DNA of 8,386 bases. It comes from Candidatus Zipacnadia bacterium (GTDB lineage Bacteria > Armatimonadota > Zipacnadia > Zipacnadales > UBA5352). The position numbers were made by a program, and so were the translations under genes. Where the stretch lies: the NCBI GenBank assembly GCA_029820915.1, contig JALGUI010000093.1, positions 1 to 8,386 on the forward strand. The letters run 5' to 3'. A model generated the notes under the pieces. It saw nothing but the letters and a program-made list of their open reading frames with translations, ran no database searches and was not told the DNA's origin. This document shows positions 6,942 through 8,386 of this stretch, piece after piece; positions within the stretch are counted from its first letter, which is position 1, and each line of letters begins with the position of its first letter.

Positions 6942-7640
6942 ATGGTCCGCGAGCCGATCTTCCGCAGCCTCGCCGAAGTCGAGCCCGTGGCCTGCCCCTG
7001 CGGCCACAGCCGTCGCATCCTCACGGCCGCGGACGGCGTCGCCGTCGGCTTCCACGTGACCGAGTTCTCCGATGCCCGGCCGCACTACCACGAACGCGCG
7101 ACGGAGATCTACTACGTGCTGCAGGGCGGCGGCCGACTGGTCGTGTCGGGTTCGGCGTGGGACCTGCGTCCCGGCACGGTCGCCTGCATCCCGCCGGGCT
7201 GCGTCCACTGCGGCGAGGGTGAGTTCACCGCCGCGATCGCGATTCTGCCGCCCTTCGATCCCACCGATGAGTTCGTGGTCGCCGACGGCCTGCCACGCCC
7301 GTGCCGGCCGCCGATCGTTCGGCGCCTCGACGAGGTCGAGCCCGTCCGGTCCGCCTGTGGCAGCAGCCGCCGCGTCCTCACGCGCGACGACGGCCTGGCT
7401 CTGGGCCTGCACGTCGTGCACATCCGCGCGGCCGAGCGCCACTACCACGTGCGCACCACGGAGGTCTACCACATCCTCGATGGCGAGGGGACGCTCGCCG
7501 TGGGCCGCGAGGAGTTCGCGCTGGCGCCCGGGGTCACGATCTACCTGCCCGCCGGGCTGGCCCACGGCGGCGACGGCGACTTCACCGCGATTGTCGTGTG
7601 TGCACCGCCCTTTGACCCGGAGGATCAGATAGTGGTATAG
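6942..7640 (+). CDS. Tandem (two-domain) cupin protein
   Basis: Small-molecule or metal-binding beta-barrel protein of 232 residues with two cupin domains and no signal peptide, so presumably cytosolic. Domain 1 (about 6-113) has HYHERATE (H48, H50, E55) and the second-motif H89 in IPPGCVH. Domain 2 (about 125-232) has HYHVRTTE (H167, H169, E174) and H208 in LPAGLAH. Each set is the classic three-His/one-Glu metal site. Corresponding residues are exactly 119 apart throughout, and about half the positions are identical without any gap, so the gene arose by internal duplication. Shared non-barrel motifs are CGxSRRxLT (from 20 and 139) and PPFDP. The family includes sugar isomerases, dioxygenases and ligand-binding proteins; the substrate is not identifiable. 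A candidate promoter for the next gene overlaps its last codons. Confidence 0.9.
   Translation: MVREPIFRSLAEVEPVACPCGHSRRILTAADGVAVGFHVTEFSDARPHYHERATEIYYVLQGGGRLVVSGSAWDLRPGTVACIPPGCVHCGEGEFTAAIAILPPFDPTDEFVVADGLPRPCRPPIVRRLDEVEPVRSACGSSRRVLTRDDGLALGLHVVHIRAAERHYHVRTTEVYHILDGEGTLAVGREEFALAPGVTIYLPAGLAHGGDGDFTAIVVCAPPFDPEDQIVV
6957..7637 (+). repeat. Internal duplication of a cupin unit, 357-base period
   Basis: Codons 6-113 (6957-7280) and 125-232 (7314-7637) encode homologous cupin units in constant register, with an 11-residue linker between. My hand alignment counts roughly 53 identities over 108 positions, with all metal-site residues kept in both copies. Confidence 0.85.
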
Positions 7641-7641
7641 T
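7612..7641 (+). promoter_or_regulatory. Sigma70-like promoter for the final gene
   Basis: TTGACC at 7612-7617 (five of six consensus) and TATAGT at 7636-7641 (five of six) are separated by 18 bases. The boxes sit over the last codons and stop of the cupin gene, an AT-richer patch in a very GC-rich region. The predicted transcript start would be about 7648, some 40 bases before the next ATG. Confidence 0.55.
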
Positions 7642-7647
7642 GACCGC

Positions 7648-7662
7648 GTCCTGGTACAGGAC
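7648..7662. repeat. 15-base inverted repeat at the predicted transcript start
   Basis: GTCCTG-GTA-CAGGAC has 6-bp perfect arms and a 3-base loop. It begins about where the promoter at 7612-7641 would start transcription, so it could be an operator or a 5'-end RNA hairpin. It has no T-run and is not a terminator. Confidence 0.5.
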
Positions 7663-7675
7663 AAGGCATCGCGAC

Positions 7676-7682
7676 AGGAGGG
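7676..7682 (+). promoter_or_regulatory. Ribosome binding site for the final gene
   Basis: AGGAGGG, a strong Shine-Dalgarno match, lies 6 bases before the ATG at 7689. It supports a start whose frame stays open to the window end. Confidence 0.8.
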
Positions 7683-7688
7683 ACCTGG

Positions 7689-8386
7689 ATGGCTCTACGC
7701 ACGCTGCTGATCGTTGTACTGGTGGGCCTGACAGCCGTCGTCGTGTTCGCTCAGGCTCGGACCGAGCCCGCCGGGGCGGGCCCCAAGCCCGCGATGATCG
7801 TCGCCGGCCGCGCGCTGACGCCCGCCACCTTCGTGGACGGTCTGCAGGGCGAGACGGTGACGCTCGACGGCGTTGACATGCTGTGGGTCGGCGCGGCCGC
7901 CAAGGCCGGCGGCGGCAGCGCTCGGATCGAAGTGACCCCCGAGGGCAAGATGCTGCACGTCAGGGCAGGCATGCGCACCCTGGAGTTCGTCATCCTGCCG
8001 CCCGGCGAGTTCTGGCGCCACCCGTGGATTCGCGACCTCATCGCCGGCAACAGCGTGTACGAGCTGCAGCCGCTGCCGTACTGGCCGTACGAGGAGGCCA
8101 ACATCCCGGCGCATCCGCCGCACGGGGTCAACTGGAAGCGCCCGTACCTCGACTGGAAGCCCGACGAGGCGTGGCTGCTGCTGCACCTCGAGCCGCCCGC
8201 ACCCGAAGAGCCGGAGATACCCGCGGTGAGGGAGGACGAAGAGGTCGAGGAGGTCGAGGAGGCCGAGAAGGCTGAAGAGGCCGAGGCCACCACGACGCCG
8301 GCGCCCGGCGCGGCGGAGATGCCTCCCGGGATGGGCGCGCCGATGGGCGGGCCGCCCGCGGGCGGCATGGAGCCCGGCATGGCGCC
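7689..8386 (+). CDS. Exported protein with acidic repeat and Met/Gly/Pro-rich tail, 3' partial
   Basis: No named family recognised. The frame is open to the last base, giving 232 complete codons. The N-terminus is a Sec signal peptide (MALRTLLIVVLVGLTAVVVF, then AQA), so the protein is exported, with cleavage near residue 21-23. Residues about 35-105 look like a compact beta-rich domain, including TFVDGLQGETVTLDGVDMLW. Residues 108-163 are rich in Trp, Tyr and Pro. An acidic stretch at 173-199 contains five 3-residue units (EVE, EVE, EAE, KAE, EAE at 185-199), and from 201 a Pro/Gly/Met-rich tail begins, including MPPGMGAPMGGPP. A low-complexity tail after a folded domain may be a flexible or surface-exposed extension (inference). 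Strong ribosome site; likely own promoter at 7612-7641. The frame has the same G/C-rich third positions as its neighbours. Confidence 0.82.
   Translation, partial: MALRTLLIVVLVGLTAVVVFAQARTEPAGAGPKPAMIVAGRALTPATFVDGLQGETVTLDGVDMLWVGAAAKAGGGSARIEVTPEGKMLHVRAGMRTLEFVILPPGEFWRHPWIRDLIAGNSVYELQPLPYWPYEEANIPAHPPHGVNWKRPYLDWKPDEAWLLLHLEPPAPEEPEIPAVREDEEVEEVEEAEKAEEAEATTTPAPGAAEMPPGMGAPMGGPPAGGMEPGMA
8241..8285 (+). repeat. Five 9-base coding repeats in the acidic segment
   Basis: Units are GAGGTCGAG, GAGGTCGAG, GAGGCCGAG, AAGGCTGAA and GAGGCCGAG. The strand is purine-rich, and the array encodes a charged helix-prone segment. Such an array could change copy number by slippage. Confidence 0.75.

Noticed and set aside
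5468..7024. A 518-codon minus-strand open frame opposite the secreted protein and the start of the cupin gene
   Set aside because: Ser/Pro/Arg-rich low-complexity translation with no motif; the + strand has a signal peptide and ribosome site.
7640..7876. A 78-codon + strand frame and a 163-codon minus-strand frame (7695-8186) at the start of the last gene
   Set aside because: The overlapping frame from 7689 has a strong ribosome site and a signal peptide and stays open to the end, so the others are shadows.

Overview
The window is a GC-rich (about 70% by eye) bacterial chromosomal segment. It is packed with nine genes, all on the + strand, and the largest gap between genes is under 90 bases. 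I see no tRNA or rRNA, CRISPR array, transposase or phage gene. The DXP-pathway enzyme IspH and the Sec-type signal peptides show it is bacterial. The mix of a TIM-barrel sugar isomerase, an orphan phosphotransbutyrylase, cupins and uncharacterised secreted proteins at high GC would suit a poorly cultured environmental phylum such as Armatimonadota or a Planctomycetota-like group. That placement is a weak guess.

Layout: (1) 2-811, an all-trans polyprenyl diphosphate synthase, cut at the window start. (2) 808-1668, ispH, overlapping the synthase by 4 bases; together they form an isoprenoid pair in which IspH makes IPP/DMAPP and the synthase condenses them. (3) 1733-2674, a phosphate acetyl/butyryltransferase with no kinase partner in view. 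(4) 2759-3637, a TIM-barrel sugar phosphate isomerase/epimerase. (5) 3713-4552, a Cof-type HAD phosphatase. (6) 4554-5369, one base downstream, a membrane J-domain protein that also carries a B-box-like zinc module and a C-terminal zinc ribbon. (7) 5457-6872, a secreted, probably beta-propeller protein. (8) 6942-7640, a two-domain cupin built by an internal duplication with an exact 119-residue period. (9) 7689 to the window end, an exported protein with an acidic repeat and a Met/Gly/Pro-rich tail, cut by the window edge.

Genes 1-2 and 5-6 look translationally coupled. The other gaps (48-87 bases) allow one long transcript or several short ones. The best promoter candidate lies over the 3' end of the cupin gene, followed directly by a 15-base hairpin. 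It suggests the last gene is also transcribed on its own.

Nothing here amounts to a clearly new multi-gene system. The most unusual items are the J-domain/B-box/zinc-ribbon membrane protein, the gapless duplicated cupin, and the promoter-plus-dyad driving the last secreted protein.
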